Assembly: GCF_039537585.1 (NCBI RefSeq)
Contig: NZ_BAABAU010000001.1
Span: 1,550,001 to 1,614,000, forward strand
Source of the DNA: Frondihabitans peucedani
GTDB taxonomy: Bacteria > Actinomycetota > Actinomycetes > Actinomycetales > Microbacteriaceae
Reading direction: 5' to 3'
DNA length: 64,000 nucleotides
In this document: positions 43,855 through 51,327 of the stretch, in pieces
How positions within the stretch are numbered: the first letter of the stretch is position 1
Layout: each line of letters opens with the position of its first letter
The notes under the pieces: model-generated
Told to the model about the DNA's origin: nothing
Database searches by the model: none
Seen by the model: the letters and a program-made list of their open reading frames with translations, nothing else
Program-made: the position numbers and the translations under genes

Positions 43855-43870
43855 ATTGAAACGTCACAAT
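43855..43870. promoter_or_regulatory. LacI-type operator near the lacI-family regulator start
   Basis: ATTGAAA-CG-TCACAAT pairs at 6 of 8 positions around a central CG, 71-86 bp upstream of the regulator GTG. With the box at 43721 it suggests autoregulation and possible looping between the two divergent promoters. Confidence 0.5.
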
Positions 43871-43940
43871 CACGGAGGGCCTCTCGCGTGCTAAGAAAGA
43901 GCGTCGGGTGACACGAGCACGCTCGACGGAGGGGGTCGCG

Positions 43941-44954
43941 GTGGCCACCGTCAGCGTGCGTGACGTCGCCGCCCTCGCCGGGGTCTCCGTCGGCACGGTG
44001 TCGAACGTGCTGAACCGGCCCGAGAAGGTGTCGCCCGCCGCGGTGAAGCGCGTGCACGACGCCATCGACAAGCTGGGCTTCGTCCGCAACGACGCCGCCC
44101 GCCAGCTCCGGGCCGGCCGGAGCCACAGCTTCGGCCTCATCGTCCTCGACGCGGGCAACCCCTTCTTCAGCGATCTCGCGCGCGGCGCCGAAGACCGTGC
44201 GGCAACGGACGGCCTCTCGATCCTGCTCGGAAACTCCGGCAACGACGCACGCCGCGAGGCCGCCTACCTCGACCTCTTCGAGACGCAGCGGGTGAGCGGC
44301 GTGCTGATCTCTCCCTTCGGCGAGCAGGTCGCCCGCCTCGAACGCCTCCGCGAGCGGGGCATCCCGACCGTCCTGGTCGACCGGGCCGCCCGCGGCACGT
44401 CCTTCTCCTCGGTGTCGGTCGACGACGTCGTCGGGGGCAGGATCGCCGCCTCGCACCTCCTCGACATCGGCCGTCGGCGGCTCGCCTTCGTCGGCGGGCC
44501 CTCTTCGATCCGGCAGGTCGCCGACCGGCTCACGGGTGCGGAGATCGCCGTGGCGCGCGTGCCCGGAGCAGCGATCGAGGTCATCGCGACGACCGATCTG
44601 ACCGTCCTCGACGGGCGACAGGCGGGCGCCGCCATCGCCTCGAGGCCCGCCTCGGCCCGCCCGGACGCCGTCTTCTGCGCCAACGACCTCGTGGCCGTCG
44701 GTGTGCTGCAGGGCCTCGGCATCCTCGGCGGGGTTCGCGTCCCCGAGGAGATCGCGCTGATCGGCTACGACGACATCGCGTTCGCGCAGGCGACCGTCGT
44801 GCCGCTGTCGTCGATCCGGCAGCCCTCCGGGCTCATCGGCCGCACCGGTCTGGAGCTCCTGCTCGCCGAGGCGGCCGACGGTCCCCCCGCGGAGCCTCAG
44901 CACGTGGTGTATCAGCCGGAGCTCGTCGTGCGGGCGTCGACCTCGGCGTCCTGA
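43941..44954 (+). CDS. LacI-family transcriptional regulator of the rhamnose operon
   Basis: 337 residues from GTG 43941, which has GGAGGGGG five bases upstream. GTG 43908 (11 residues longer, with AAGAAAGAG) is the alternative. N-terminal helix-turn-helix: VSVRDVAALAGVSVGTVSNVLNRPEKVSPAAVKRVHDAIDKLGFVRND, then the hinge AARQLRAGRS and a sugar-binding domain (FGLIVLDAGNPFFSDLARGAEDRA, ISPFGEQVARLERLRERGIPTVLVDR, VFCANDLVAVGVLQGL, IGYDDIAFAQATVVPLSSIRQPS). Divergent from the rhamnose transporter genes, so it most likely represses them until rhamnose or a derivative binds. Confidence 0.9.
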   Translation: MATVSVRDVAALAGVSVGTVSNVLNRPEKVSPAAVKRVHDAIDKLGFVRNDAARQLRAGRSHSFGLIVLDAGNPFFSDLARGAEDRAATDGLSILLGNSGNDARREAAYLDLFETQRVSGVLISPFGEQVARLERLRERGIPTVLVDRAARGTSFSSVSVDDVVGGRIAASHLLDIGRRRLAFVGGPSSIRQVADRLTGAEIAVARVPGAAIEVIATTDLTVLDGRQAGAAIASRPASARPDAVFCANDLVAVGVLQGLGILGGVRVPEEIALIGYDDIAFAQATVVPLSSIRQPSGLIGRTGLELLLAEAADGPPAEPQHVVYQPELVVRASTSAS

Positions 44955-44968
44955 CCGCGCGCCGCGCA

Positions 44969-45022
44969 ACGTCTCGCGGACTGATCACCCTGCCGCGGCG
45001 GGGTGCGGTGTCCGCGAGACGT
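44969..45022. terminator. Two-armed bidirectional terminator between lacI-type and YCII genes
   Basis: A perfect 13-bp outer stem, ACGTCTCGCGGAC (44969-44981) with GTCCGCGAGACGT (45010-45022), encloses an inner CACCC/GGGTG hairpin (about 44986-45005). It sits 15 bp after one stop and 14 bp before the other. Confidence 0.8.
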
Positions 45023-45035
45023 GGGGCGGTGGCGC

Positions 45036-45374
45036 CTACTCCTCGCCGAAGGGCCACTCGGCGCGGACCTCGACGCGGCCGTACCGCGCCATGGGGTGCC
45101 GCGACGCCACCTCGAGGGCCTCATCGAGCGACGCGCACTCGAGCAGGTCGTAGCCGGCGATCCACTCGCGGGTCTCGGCGAAGGGGCCGTCGGTGACGAT
45201 GACCTCGCCGTTCCGCTTCCGCACCGTCTTGGCGGTATCGACGGGCCGCAGGCGGTTGCCGCCCCGCGACATGTCGCGCTGGACGACGTCGGCGACCCAG
45301 TCCTCGATGTCGTCGTCGGCGGGGTCGTAAACAGGGGCCTCGGGGTCCGTGCAGATGAAGAGCAGATAGCGCAT
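45036..45374 (-). CDS. YCII-related (DGPF domain) protein
   Basis: 112 residues. Starts MRYLLFICTDPEAP and contains VIVTDGPFAETREWIAGYDLLECASLDEAL, including the DGPF motif that names the family, and RYGRVEVR near the end. These ferredoxin-fold proteins are encoded next to ECF42 sigma factors, which control their expression; their chemistry is unknown. It is the third gene of the sigma factor operon, separated from the second by a GGT-repeat spacer. Confidence 0.88.
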   Translation of the reverse strand: MRYLLFICTDPEAPVYDPADDDIEDWVADVVQRDMSRGGNRLRPVDTAKTVRKRNGEVIVTDGPFAETREWIAGYDLLECASLDEALEVASRHPMARYGRVEVRAEWPFGEE

Positions 45375-45387
45375 GAGGGGTCCTCCC

Positions 45388-45422
45388 GGTGGTGGTGGTG
45401 GTCGTTGGTCGTGGTGGTGGTG
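45388..45422. repeat. GGT/GTG trinucleotide tract
   Basis: GGT repeats (five, then interrupted by CGTT, then further GTG units) fill half of the 78-bp spacer between the two DGPF genes, just upstream of the distal gene's ribosome binding site GGGAGGA. Slippage could alter spacer length. Confidence 0.7.
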
Positions 45423-45452
45423 TCGGGGGTGTGCGTCGGACTCGGGCGCCGC

Positions 45453-45806
45453 TCAACCGTCGGAGGCGAGCGCCCGCACCTCGACGGGCGCGAAGCGGGC
45501 CTCCTCGAGCCGGCCGGCGATCTCCACCGCTCGGTCGAGTCCGCCGACGTCGATGAGGTAGAACCCGCCGACGATCTCACGCGACTCGGTGAACGGGCCG
45601 TCCGTGATCGCGGTGGGGCCGCTCTCGGTCCTGCGCACGAGGGTCCGGTCGTACTCGAGGGCCGAGATCTGGAGGAGCTCCCCCGACGCTGCCAGCTCGG
45701 CGACGACCCCCGCGTGGGTCGAGTCGCGGTCGTCCGGTCGGCCGAGCGCGGCCTCGAGGACCTCGTCGCCGTCGGCGGTGTTGTGGATCAGCAGGAGGAA
45801 CTTCAT
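45453..45806 (-). CDS. YCII-related (DGPF domain) protein
   Basis: 117 residues from ATG 45806. Starts MKFLLLIHNTADGDEVLEAALG and contains TAITDGPFTESREIVGGFYLIDVGGLDRAVEIAGRL (DGPF motif), then FAPVEVRAL. It overlaps the sigma factor stop by 4 bp, so translation is coupled. It is about one-third identical by eye to the neighbour at 45036, suggesting an old duplication. Function unknown; possible target and partner of the sigma factor. Confidence 0.9.
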   Translation of the reverse strand: MKFLLLIHNTADGDEVLEAALGRPDDRDSTHAGVVAELAASGELLQISALEYDRTLVRRTESGPTAITDGPFTESREIVGGFYLIDVGGLDRAVEIAGRLEEARFAPVEVRALASDG

Positions 45807-47086
45807 GGTGCGTCCTTTCGCGGGGTGGTGTCGTCTGCGCGGTCGGCGAGGACCGCGCGCTCGCGCTCGTTGGTGCTGAGGCCGGCGGCGGTCACGAACG
45901 CCGCGCGCGCCTCCGCCGAGCGGTCCAGCCGGGAGAGCAGGTCGCCGCGCACCGCGTGGAACGGCGCATACCGCTCGAGGTCGCCGGCCGCCTCGAGCGC
46001 GTCCACCAGCGGCAGCGCGGTGGCGGGTCCCGTGGCCATCGACACGGCGACGGCCCGATTCAACTCGACGACGGGCGACCCGGTGAGCGCGACCAGGGCG
46101 TCGTACAGCACCACGATCGCGTCCCAGTCGGTGTAGTCGGGAGTGCGCGCGGCGGCGTGCACCTCGGCGATCGCGGCCTGCAGGGCGTAGGGGCCGCGCC
46201 CGCGGGCGAGGGCGTCGGCCGTCGTCAGGGCGTCGCGGCCGCGGGCGATGGCCTGCGCGTCCCAGAGCGTCCGGTCCTGGTCGGAGAGCAGGATCGAGTC
46301 GCCCGCGGCATCGACCCGGGCCGCGAAGCGCGAGGCTTGGAGCTCCATCAGAGCGACCAGCGCGTGCGCCTCGGGTTCGCGGGGCAGTCGGTGCTGCAGG
46401 ATCCTGCCCAGGCGGCGCGCCTCGTCGGCCACGTCGACTCTCAGCAGCGCGTCTCCGGAGGTCGCGACGTAGCCCTCGTTGAAGAGCAGGTAGACGACGC
46501 CGAGGACGGCCGCGAGACGCGCCGGATACTCGTCGCGCGTCGGCACCTCGAAGGGCACGCGGGCCGCCCGGAGGGTCTTCTTGGCGCGGACGATCCGCTG
46601 CTGCGCGGTGGCGACCGGCACGAGGAGCGCCCGGCCGATCTCGACCGTGGTCAGCCCGGCCACCACTCGGAGGGTGAGGGCGATCTGCGACTCCCGGCTG
46701 AGTACCGGGTGGCACGCGACGAAGATCAGGCGCAGGACGTCGTCGTCGATCCGGTCGGGATCGTAGGAGTCGGCCGCGCCCTCGGCGCCGCTCCGGGCCT
46801 CGGCCTCTCGGAGGTCGCGCGCCAGCTCGGCGTCGTGCGCCTCCCGGCGGCTCCGGCGCCGCCACTCGTCGATGGCCCGGCGGCTTGCGACCGTCGTCAG
46901 CCAGGCTCCGGGACTCCGCGGGGAACCCGTGTGCGGCCAGGTCTCGAGCGCCTGCGCCAGAGCCTCCTGCGCGAGATCCTCGGCGAGGTCGACGTCGCCG
47001 GTGCGGCGGGCAAGAGCGCCGACGATCCTCGGGGCCTCAGCGCGCCAGACCTCATCGAGGAGGCGCTGCGCGTCGACTTCGAGCAC
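45803..47086 (-). CDS. RNA polymerase ECF sigma factor, ECF42 (TPR-extension) group
   Basis: 427 residues from GTG 47086. Sigma region 2 (about 10-75): RIVGALARRTGDVDLAEDLAQEALAQALETWP and PGAWLTTVASRRAIDEWRR. Region 4 (about 115-175): IALTLRVVAGLTTVEIGRALLVPVATAQQRIVRAKKTLR. Then a long C-terminal extension (about 180-420) of helical, TPR-like repeats (YLLFNEGYVATSGD, GRGPYALQAAIAEVHAAA, YDALVALTGSPVVELNRAVAVSMATGPA, YAPFHAVRGDLLSRL). This layout together with two downstream DGPF proteins defines ECF42, in which the extension is needed for activity and no anti-sigma factor is present. A matching promoter lies upstream. Confidence 0.92.
   Translation of the reverse strand: MLEVDAQRLLDEVWRAEAPRIVGALARRTGDVDLAEDLAQEALAQALETWPHTGSPRSPGAWLTTVASRRAIDEWRRRSRREAHDAELARDLREAEARSGAEGAADSYDPDRIDDDVLRLIFVACHPVLSRESQIALTLRVVAGLTTVEIGRALLVPVATAQQRIVRAKKTLRAARVPFEVPTRDEYPARLAAVLGVVYLLFNEGYVATSGDALLRVDVADEARRLGRILQHRLPREPEAHALVALMELQASRFAARVDAAGDSILLSDQDRTLWDAQAIARGRDALTTADALARGRGPYALQAAIAEVHAAARTPDYTDWDAIVVLYDALVALTGSPVVELNRAVAVSMATGPATALPLVDALEAAGDLERYAPFHAVRGDLLSRLDRSAEARAAFVTAAGLSTNERERAVLADRADDTTPRKDAP
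46396..46407. repeat. Palindromic double copy of the dispersed octamer GCAGGATC
   Basis: GCAGGATCCTGC contains the window-wide word GCAGGATC on both strands. It lies inside the ECF sigma factor gene, where the reading needs the rare Arg codon AGG. It is the fullest example of a word counted by hand about 58 times in this window. Confidence 0.8.
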
Positions 47087-47138
47087 GGGGACCCCTTCGT
47101 CCGAGCGGTGCGGCGTCTTCTGACGCCTTCACACACGC

Positions 47139-47165
47139 GTCGAACGGCATCGTGTCAGATCGACA
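47139..47165 (-). promoter_or_regulatory. ECF42-type promoter upstream of the sigma factor gene
   Basis: On the minus strand TGTCGA (47165-47160) is followed after 17 bp by CGAC (47142-47139), about 52 bp before the GTG. This fits the TGTCGA -35 and CGA-type -10 described for ECF42 targets, so the operon is probably autoregulated. Confidence 0.65.
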
Positions 47166-47195
47166 CGGCGCGTGGAAGGTCTTGCGACCCGACCT

Positions 47196-47255
47196 GCACC
47201 CCGGTCCGCCGCCCGAACCCCGGCGGAACGGGGTGCCGCCGACGATCGGGGGTGC
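47196..47255. repeat. 60-nt two-armed palindromic repeat, copy B
   Basis: Outer arms GCACCCC and GGGGTGC (ends), inner ACCCCG/CGGGGT arms. It begins 16 bp behind the stop of the alpha/beta hydrolase gene and upstream of the ECF42 promoter. Same length as copies at 12841 and 57905; hand alignment about 82% to A and 75% to C. Confidence 0.78.
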
Positions 47256-47271
47256 GAGCCGGAAGCCCGGC

Positions 47272-48033
47272 TCAGCCGAGCGACGCCGCCCAGCGCGACA
47301 CCTGTGCTGTGATGACCCGGTCGGTGTGCGCGTGCGACACCGTCGCCGGGTTGTCGCCCGGCTGCTCGCCGTAGTGCCCGAACTGCGCGTGGTCGGCTCC
47401 GCGGATGACGACGCTCGAGGCGGAGTCCGGCAGGAGGTGCCGCGCCGCGCCGACCTTGGCCGGCGTCGACAGCCCGTCGCGCGAGCCGGAGAGGCTCAGC
47501 ACGTCGAGCGACGACGACGAGAGGTCGTTCGCGCAGTAGCTCCCGAGGAGCAGCAGCCCCGCGGTGCCGGGCGTGGTGGCGAGCTGGCAGGCCCGGACTC
47601 CGCCGAGCGAGTGGCCGCCGACGGCCCAGGTCGTCACGTCGGGCGCGTGCTCCTCGAAGGTGGCGAGCGAGCGCGTGTCGAAGAAGGCGAGGTTGAGCGT
47701 CGGCTTGGTGATGACGACGGTGGTGCCCGAGGCCGCAACCCCGTCGAAGGTGGCGAGGTAGGCGTAGGGGTCGACCTTCGCGCCGGGGAGGAAGACGACG
47801 CCGACGCCGTTCGAGGGTCCGGTGGGGCGCAGGATCACGCTGTCTCCCGCATCCTGCACGCTCACGCGGTCGTCGCGCCAGACCTTCAGCGCGGCCGTCC
47901 GGTCGCCCGGCATCACGACGTGGGCCCAGACCAGGAAGCCGACGGCCAGGAGGGCCAGGACGACGACGACGGCGACGAGGACGGTCAGGGCGCGGCGGCC
48001 ACGGCGTCGGGCGGGGCGCGAGGAGGAGGTCAC
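47272..48033 (-). CDS. Membrane-anchored alpha/beta-hydrolase family protein
   Basis: 253 residues. An Arg-rich start (RPARRRGRRA) and one N-terminal membrane segment (LTVLVAVVVVLALLAVGFLVWAHVVM) anchor it with the rest outside. The hydrolase fold shows VGVVFLPGAKVDPYAYL (oxyanion region), the nucleophile elbow VGGHSLGGVRA, VLSLSGSRDGLSTP (acid Asp region) and RGADHAQFGHYGEQPGDNPATVSHAHT (His). The GxSxG and HAQFG motifs fit the DUF-type alpha/beta hydrolases found in Gram-positives. Substrate unknown. Confidence 0.85.
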   Translation of the reverse strand: MTSSSRPARRRGRRALTVLVAVVVVLALLAVGFLVWAHVVMPGDRTAALKVWRDDRVSVQDAGDSVILRPTGPSNGVGVVFLPGAKVDPYAYLATFDGVAASGTTVVITKPTLNLAFFDTRSLATFEEHAPDVTTWAVGGHSLGGVRACQLATTPGTAGLLLLGSYCANDLSSSSLDVLSLSGSRDGLSTPAKVGAARHLLPDSASSVVIRGADHAQFGHYGEQPGDNPATVSHAHTDRVITAQVSRWAASLG

Positions 48034-48072
48034 GCGGCGAGTCTAGGTCCGCTCCGACGCGGCAGCCGGGCC

Positions 48073-49290
48073 TCAGCCGGCGGCGAGCTCGCGCTGGATC
48101 GCCAGTGCCAGGTCGCGCAGGATCACGAGGTCGATCGAGTCGGCCGGCCGCGGCGACTCGTCGAACACGCAGAGGGCGCCGATCCGGGTGCCGTCGGGCG
48201 CCTCGACCGGGTAGCCGGCGTAGAACCGCATCGGCGTGTCCTTCGGAGCGCGGTCGTCGCTCCGGGCGTCCTCGACCACGAAGGGCAGGCTGTGCTCGAT
48301 GGTCGTGCGGCAGAAGGAGTCGTCGAGCGGCCACTCCCGCGCCTCGACCCCGACCACGGCCTTGTTCCACTGCCGCTTGTCGTCCAGGACGCTGAACGCG
48401 GCGCCGCGCGTGCCGAACATCTGCTGCGCCTTCCGGACGATGTCGTCGTAGCGCTTCTCGCGGGGGCTGTCCATGAGCCCCAGGTCCCAGATCGTCTCGA
48501 GTCGGCGCTCCGTGCGCTGGGGGCGGTTGCGGGCGCGACGGGCGGGACGGTCGATGCCGCTCTCGGCGTCGAGCTGCGGGGCGAGGAACGCCGCCTGGGT
48601 GAGCGCCCACTCGGTGAAGCGGCGGGGCGACCGGTAGCGCGGGTCCTCGGCGCCGGTGCCGGGGCTGCGGCCGGCCTTCGGGTCGACCGCGGGAGGCGCC
48701 AGGTACTTCACCCGCGGCCGGTCCGCGAGGACTCGCCTGCTGACGCGGTTGAGCCTCTCGGCCCACCGGTCGGTCGGGTCGCCGGGCCGACGGCGGAAGA
48801 GCGGCACCGACGAGACCGGCTGGATCCCCATCAGCGTGATGGTCGTCGTCGCCGACGTCTCGCGCTCGAAGACGTCGAGGAGGCCCGTCAGAGCGTCTGC
48901 CCAGCGCTTCGAGGGGAGGAACCGGTAGGCGTCGCTCACACCGATCACGACGACCACGGCGTCGTAGCCCGCGAGGTCACGGCCGGCGAGGGCTCCTGCC
49001 GCCGACTCGATGTCCCAGCCCGAGTCGGAGAGGACCTCGACGTCGGCGCCGCGACCGGTCTCGGCGCTGAGGGCACGCGCCAGCTGACCGGGCAGCGCGA
49101 GCTCCTGGCTGGCGACGCCCCACCCGACGGCGATGCCGTTGCCGAAGAGCAGGACCCGGTCGGGGTTGAGTCCCGTCGCGTGGGCGAAGGAGCCGTCGTG
49201 CGGGCGCGGAAGGCCGCGCGGCTCCTGGCCGATGAGCCGGTACCGCTGGCGGTGATAGGGACGCAGGAGGACAGGCGCGAGCCAGGTCAT
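48073..49290 (-). CDS. Degenerate SGNH-fold domain fused to a GAF domain
   Basis: 405 residues. N-terminal half (about 45-240) has the SGNH hydrolase layout: strand VLLFGNGIAVGWGVAS in place of GDSL, LSDSGWDIESAAGAL, VVVVIGVSDAYRFLP (GxND place) and DPRYRSPRRFTEWA (DxxH place). The nucleophile Ser, the Asn and the His are all replaced, so catalysis is unlikely. C-terminal half (about 270-400) is a GAF domain: FSVLDDKRQWNKAVVGVEAREWPLDDSFCRTTIE, VVEDARSDDRA, RFYAGYPVEAPDGTRIGALCVFDESPR. It has no membrane segment, so it is a cytoplasmic sensor-like protein. No partner kinase is adjacent. Confidence 0.85.
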   Translation of the reverse strand: MTWLAPVLLRPYHRQRYRLIGQEPRGLPRPHDGSFAHATGLNPDRVLLFGNGIAVGWGVASQELALPGQLARALSAETGRGADVEVLSDSGWDIESAAGALAGRDLAGYDAVVVVIGVSDAYRFLPSKRWADALTGLLDVFERETSATTTITLMGIQPVSSVPLFRRRPGDPTDRWAERLNRVSRRVLADRPRVKYLAPPAVDPKAGRSPGTGAEDPRYRSPRRFTEWALTQAAFLAPQLDAESGIDRPARRARNRPQRTERRLETIWDLGLMDSPREKRYDDIVRKAQQMFGTRGAAFSVLDDKRQWNKAVVGVEAREWPLDDSFCRTTIEHSLPFVVEDARSDDRAPKDTPMRFYAGYPVEAPDGTRIGALCVFDESPRPADSIDLVILRDLALAIQRELAAG

Positions 49291-49472
49291 GTCGGGGTGC
49301 TCCGAGTGGTGGGTTCGGATCGCCGCAGGTCGTTGAGCCGCCCTGATCCGTGGGGAGACCGGCCCGACGGCTGGTGTCCCGCCAGACTACGGGCGAACGA
49401 CGCGCGGCCGACAGACTCCCGAACGGGGCACTCGGAGCAGCACCGCCGGCACTCGACCGGCAGCCCCGACGG
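49291..49472. other. Spacer between SGNH-GAF and MFS genes
   Basis: About 180 bp holding the 5' side of the SGNH-GAF gene and the 3' end of the MFS gene, both minus strand. I see no long hairpin, palindrome or credible small gene. Confidence 0.35.
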
Positions 49473-50840
49473 TCAGCGCCGCCGCGCCGTCTCCGCCCCG
49501 CCCATCCGCAGGGGCGACGTGCTCGTGTCGACCAGGTCGCGGTTCGTCGTCTCCGGCGCCCGGAACTGGCTCATCAGCGCTCCGACCACGCAGACCGCGG
49601 CGGCGATGAGCATGCACGGCCCGATGCCGAGGGCGGCGATGCCGATCGGCAGCAGGAAGGTCCCGGCCGCGGCGCCGACCCGGCTGGCGGCGGCCGCGAA
49701 GCCCACGCCACTCGAGCGGATCGCGGTGGGCAGGGTCTCGATCGGGTAGACGGCCGTGAGGTTCCCCGAGAGCGCGTTGAAGAACGAGAAGATCGCGAAG
49801 CAGGCGACGATGATCCAGCCCGGGGCGCCCGCCCAGAAGCCGACGACCGCGAGGACGGCCGCCATGATCCAGAAGGGCGGCACGGCCTGGGCCCGCCGGC
49901 CGATCCGCTCGATCGTGATCATGCCGACGACGGCGCCGACGGCCGCCATCGCGTTGAGCACGATGGTCCCCGCCGTCTCGTTGCTCAGGTCGAGCGACTT
50001 CAGCACCGTCGGCGCGAAGGTGAAGATCGCGAAGTAGGGCGCAACGTTGCAGGCCCAGAAGACGCAGAGGAACAGCACCCTCCCCCGGTTCTCCGGCGTG
50101 AAGAGCTGCGCGTAGCCGCTCTTGCCGCTGCTCTCGCCGCCGAACTGCTCCTGGTCGTACGAGGCCGAGCCGCCGAGATACCGGTCGACGATCGCCCGCC
50201 CCTCGGGCTCGCGGCCGTGCCCGATGAGCCAGCGCGGAGACTCGGGGAACCCGATCCTGACCAGGGCGGTCACCACCGCCGGCACCACGCTGACCGCGAG
50301 CACCCACCGCCACGAGAGGTGGCCCGCCTCGGTCATGATGAACGCCACGACGACGGCGACGAGGTAGCCGGTGTACCAGCACACCAGCAGAGCCGACAGC
50401 CGCCGCCCCCGACCCCGCGAGGGGGTGAACTCGGCGAGCATCGCCGCGCCGATCGAGTACTCCGCGCCGATCGCCACGCCGAGCAGGATCCGGACGACCA
50501 GCAGCTGCCACGGATCGGCCACCAGCGCCTGCAGCAGGCCCAGGATCACGAACGCGATCAGGTCGATGCTGAAGATCAGTCGGCGGCCGAACCGGTCGGT
50601 CAGGTAGCCCGCCAGCGGTGCCCCGACGAAGATGCCGATGAGCGAGGAGGCGCCGATCAGCCCGGCCTCGACCGGGGTCATGTGGAGCGCCGTCGTGATG
50701 AGGGGCAGGACCACGCTCAGGAGCCCCAGGTCGAACCCGTCGAGCCCCTCGCCCCAGGCGCACGCGAACGTGAGCCGCCGGAGGAATCCCCGGTCGACGT
50801 CGGGTGCGGGTGTGGAGGCGGGTCCGGCGATCGTCGTCAT
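49473..50840 (-). CDS. MFS transporter, sugar/metabolite:H+ symporter type
   Basis: 455 residues from ATG 50840, 12 predicted membrane segments. Signature sequences: GYLTDRFGRRLIF (loop 2-3), LLGVAIGAEYSIGAAMLAEFTPSRGRGR (segment 4-5 RGR), FPESPRWLIGHGR (after segment 6), TIERIGRR (loop 8-9) and YPIETLPTAIRSSGVGFAAAASR (loop 10-11). It opens ACAWGEGLDGFDLGLLSVVLPLI, as in aromatic-acid/metabolite symporters. Substrate unknown. A much longer reading upstream runs into non-coding sequence. Confidence 0.9.
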   Translation of the reverse strand: MTTIAGPASTPAPDVDRGFLRRLTFACAWGEGLDGFDLGLLSVVLPLITTALHMTPVEAGLIGASSLIGIFVGAPLAGYLTDRFGRRLIFSIDLIAFVILGLLQALVADPWQLLVVRILLGVAIGAEYSIGAAMLAEFTPSRGRGRRLSALLVCWYTGYLVAVVVAFIMTEAGHLSWRWVLAVSVVPAVVTALVRIGFPESPRWLIGHGREPEGRAIVDRYLGGSASYDQEQFGGESSGKSGYAQLFTPENRGRVLFLCVFWACNVAPYFAIFTFAPTVLKSLDLSNETAGTIVLNAMAAVGAVVGMITIERIGRRAQAVPPFWIMAAVLAVVGFWAGAPGWIIVACFAIFSFFNALSGNLTAVYPIETLPTAIRSSGVGFAAAASRVGAAAGTFLLPIGIAALGIGPCMLIAAAVCVVGALMSQFRAPETTNRDLVDTSTSPLRMGGAETARRR

Positions 50841-50967
50841 CTGTCCTCGTCGTCGAGATCGTGGTGGGGGGGCGCGAGTGCCGTTGCCCTGCACTCGCGC
50901 CCGGTCCGGGAGCCGCCGGACACGACCGATCCTGTCCTCCCCCCGAAGCCAGCGCCCCCTTTCCCGG

Positions 50968-51016
50968 GCGGGGTTGACCAGCGGGCCCCTCGTCTGTGAC
51001 GCGTTGTCAACCCCGC
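50968..51016. repeat. 11-bp inverted repeat at the edge of an SDR gene remnant
   Basis: GCGGGGTTGAC (50968-50978) and GTCAACCCCGC (51006-51016) are perfect inverted copies separated by 27 bp. The right arm ends two bases before the first ATG of the truncated short-chain dehydrogenase sequence. Confidence 0.65.
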
Positions 51017-51018
51017 AG

Positions 51019-51255
51019 ATGCTCGCCGAGAAGGGCATCCGCGCGAACAGCGTCGCTCCCGGGCCGATCTGGACCCCGCTGATCCCGGCGACCATGCCGG
51101 AGGAGCAGGTCGAGTCGTTCGGCAGCGACGTGCCGCTCGCCAGGCCGGGCCAGCCGGCCGAGGTGGCGCCGGCGTACGTGATGCTCGCGTCCGACGAGGC
51201 GAGCTACATCTCGGGTGCCAGGATCGCGGTCACGGGCGGCAAGCCGATCCTCTGA
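51019..51255 (+). pseudogene. 3' remnant of a short-chain dehydrogenase/reductase gene
   Basis: 78 residues from ATG 51019: MLAEKGIRANSVAPGPIWTPL, then a helical stretch and PLARPGQPAEVAPAYVMLASDEASYISGARIAVTGGKPIL. This is the C-terminal third of a classical SDR (the NSVAPGPIWTPL and YISG...VTGG segments). The cofactor fold, Ser and Tyr-x-x-x-Lys are missing. Upstream bases show no SDR similarity in any frame, so the gene is truncated at the inverted repeat. Probably a deletion or insertion scar. It is followed by an intact terminator. Confidence 0.85.
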
Positions 51256-51264
51256 GACGACAGA

Positions 51265-51296
51265 CGGGCCCCGGGTGCGACCGCACCCGGGGCCCG
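51265..51296. terminator. Strong bidirectional hairpin between SDR remnant and 195-aa protein gene
   Basis: A perfect 14-bp stem, CGGGCCCCGGGTGC (51265-51278) with its complement at 51283-51296, loop GACC. It serves both convergent reading directions. Confidence 0.85.
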
Positions 51297-51327
51297 CTCG
51301 CGCCGGCGTGTCAGAGAGGCGGAGGAC

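Noticed and set aside
50841-51018. Upstream extension of the MFS gene and of the SDR frame through this stretch
   Set aside because: Translations are low-complexity and match neither family; the MFS start at 50840 and the SDR homology from 51019 are well defined.
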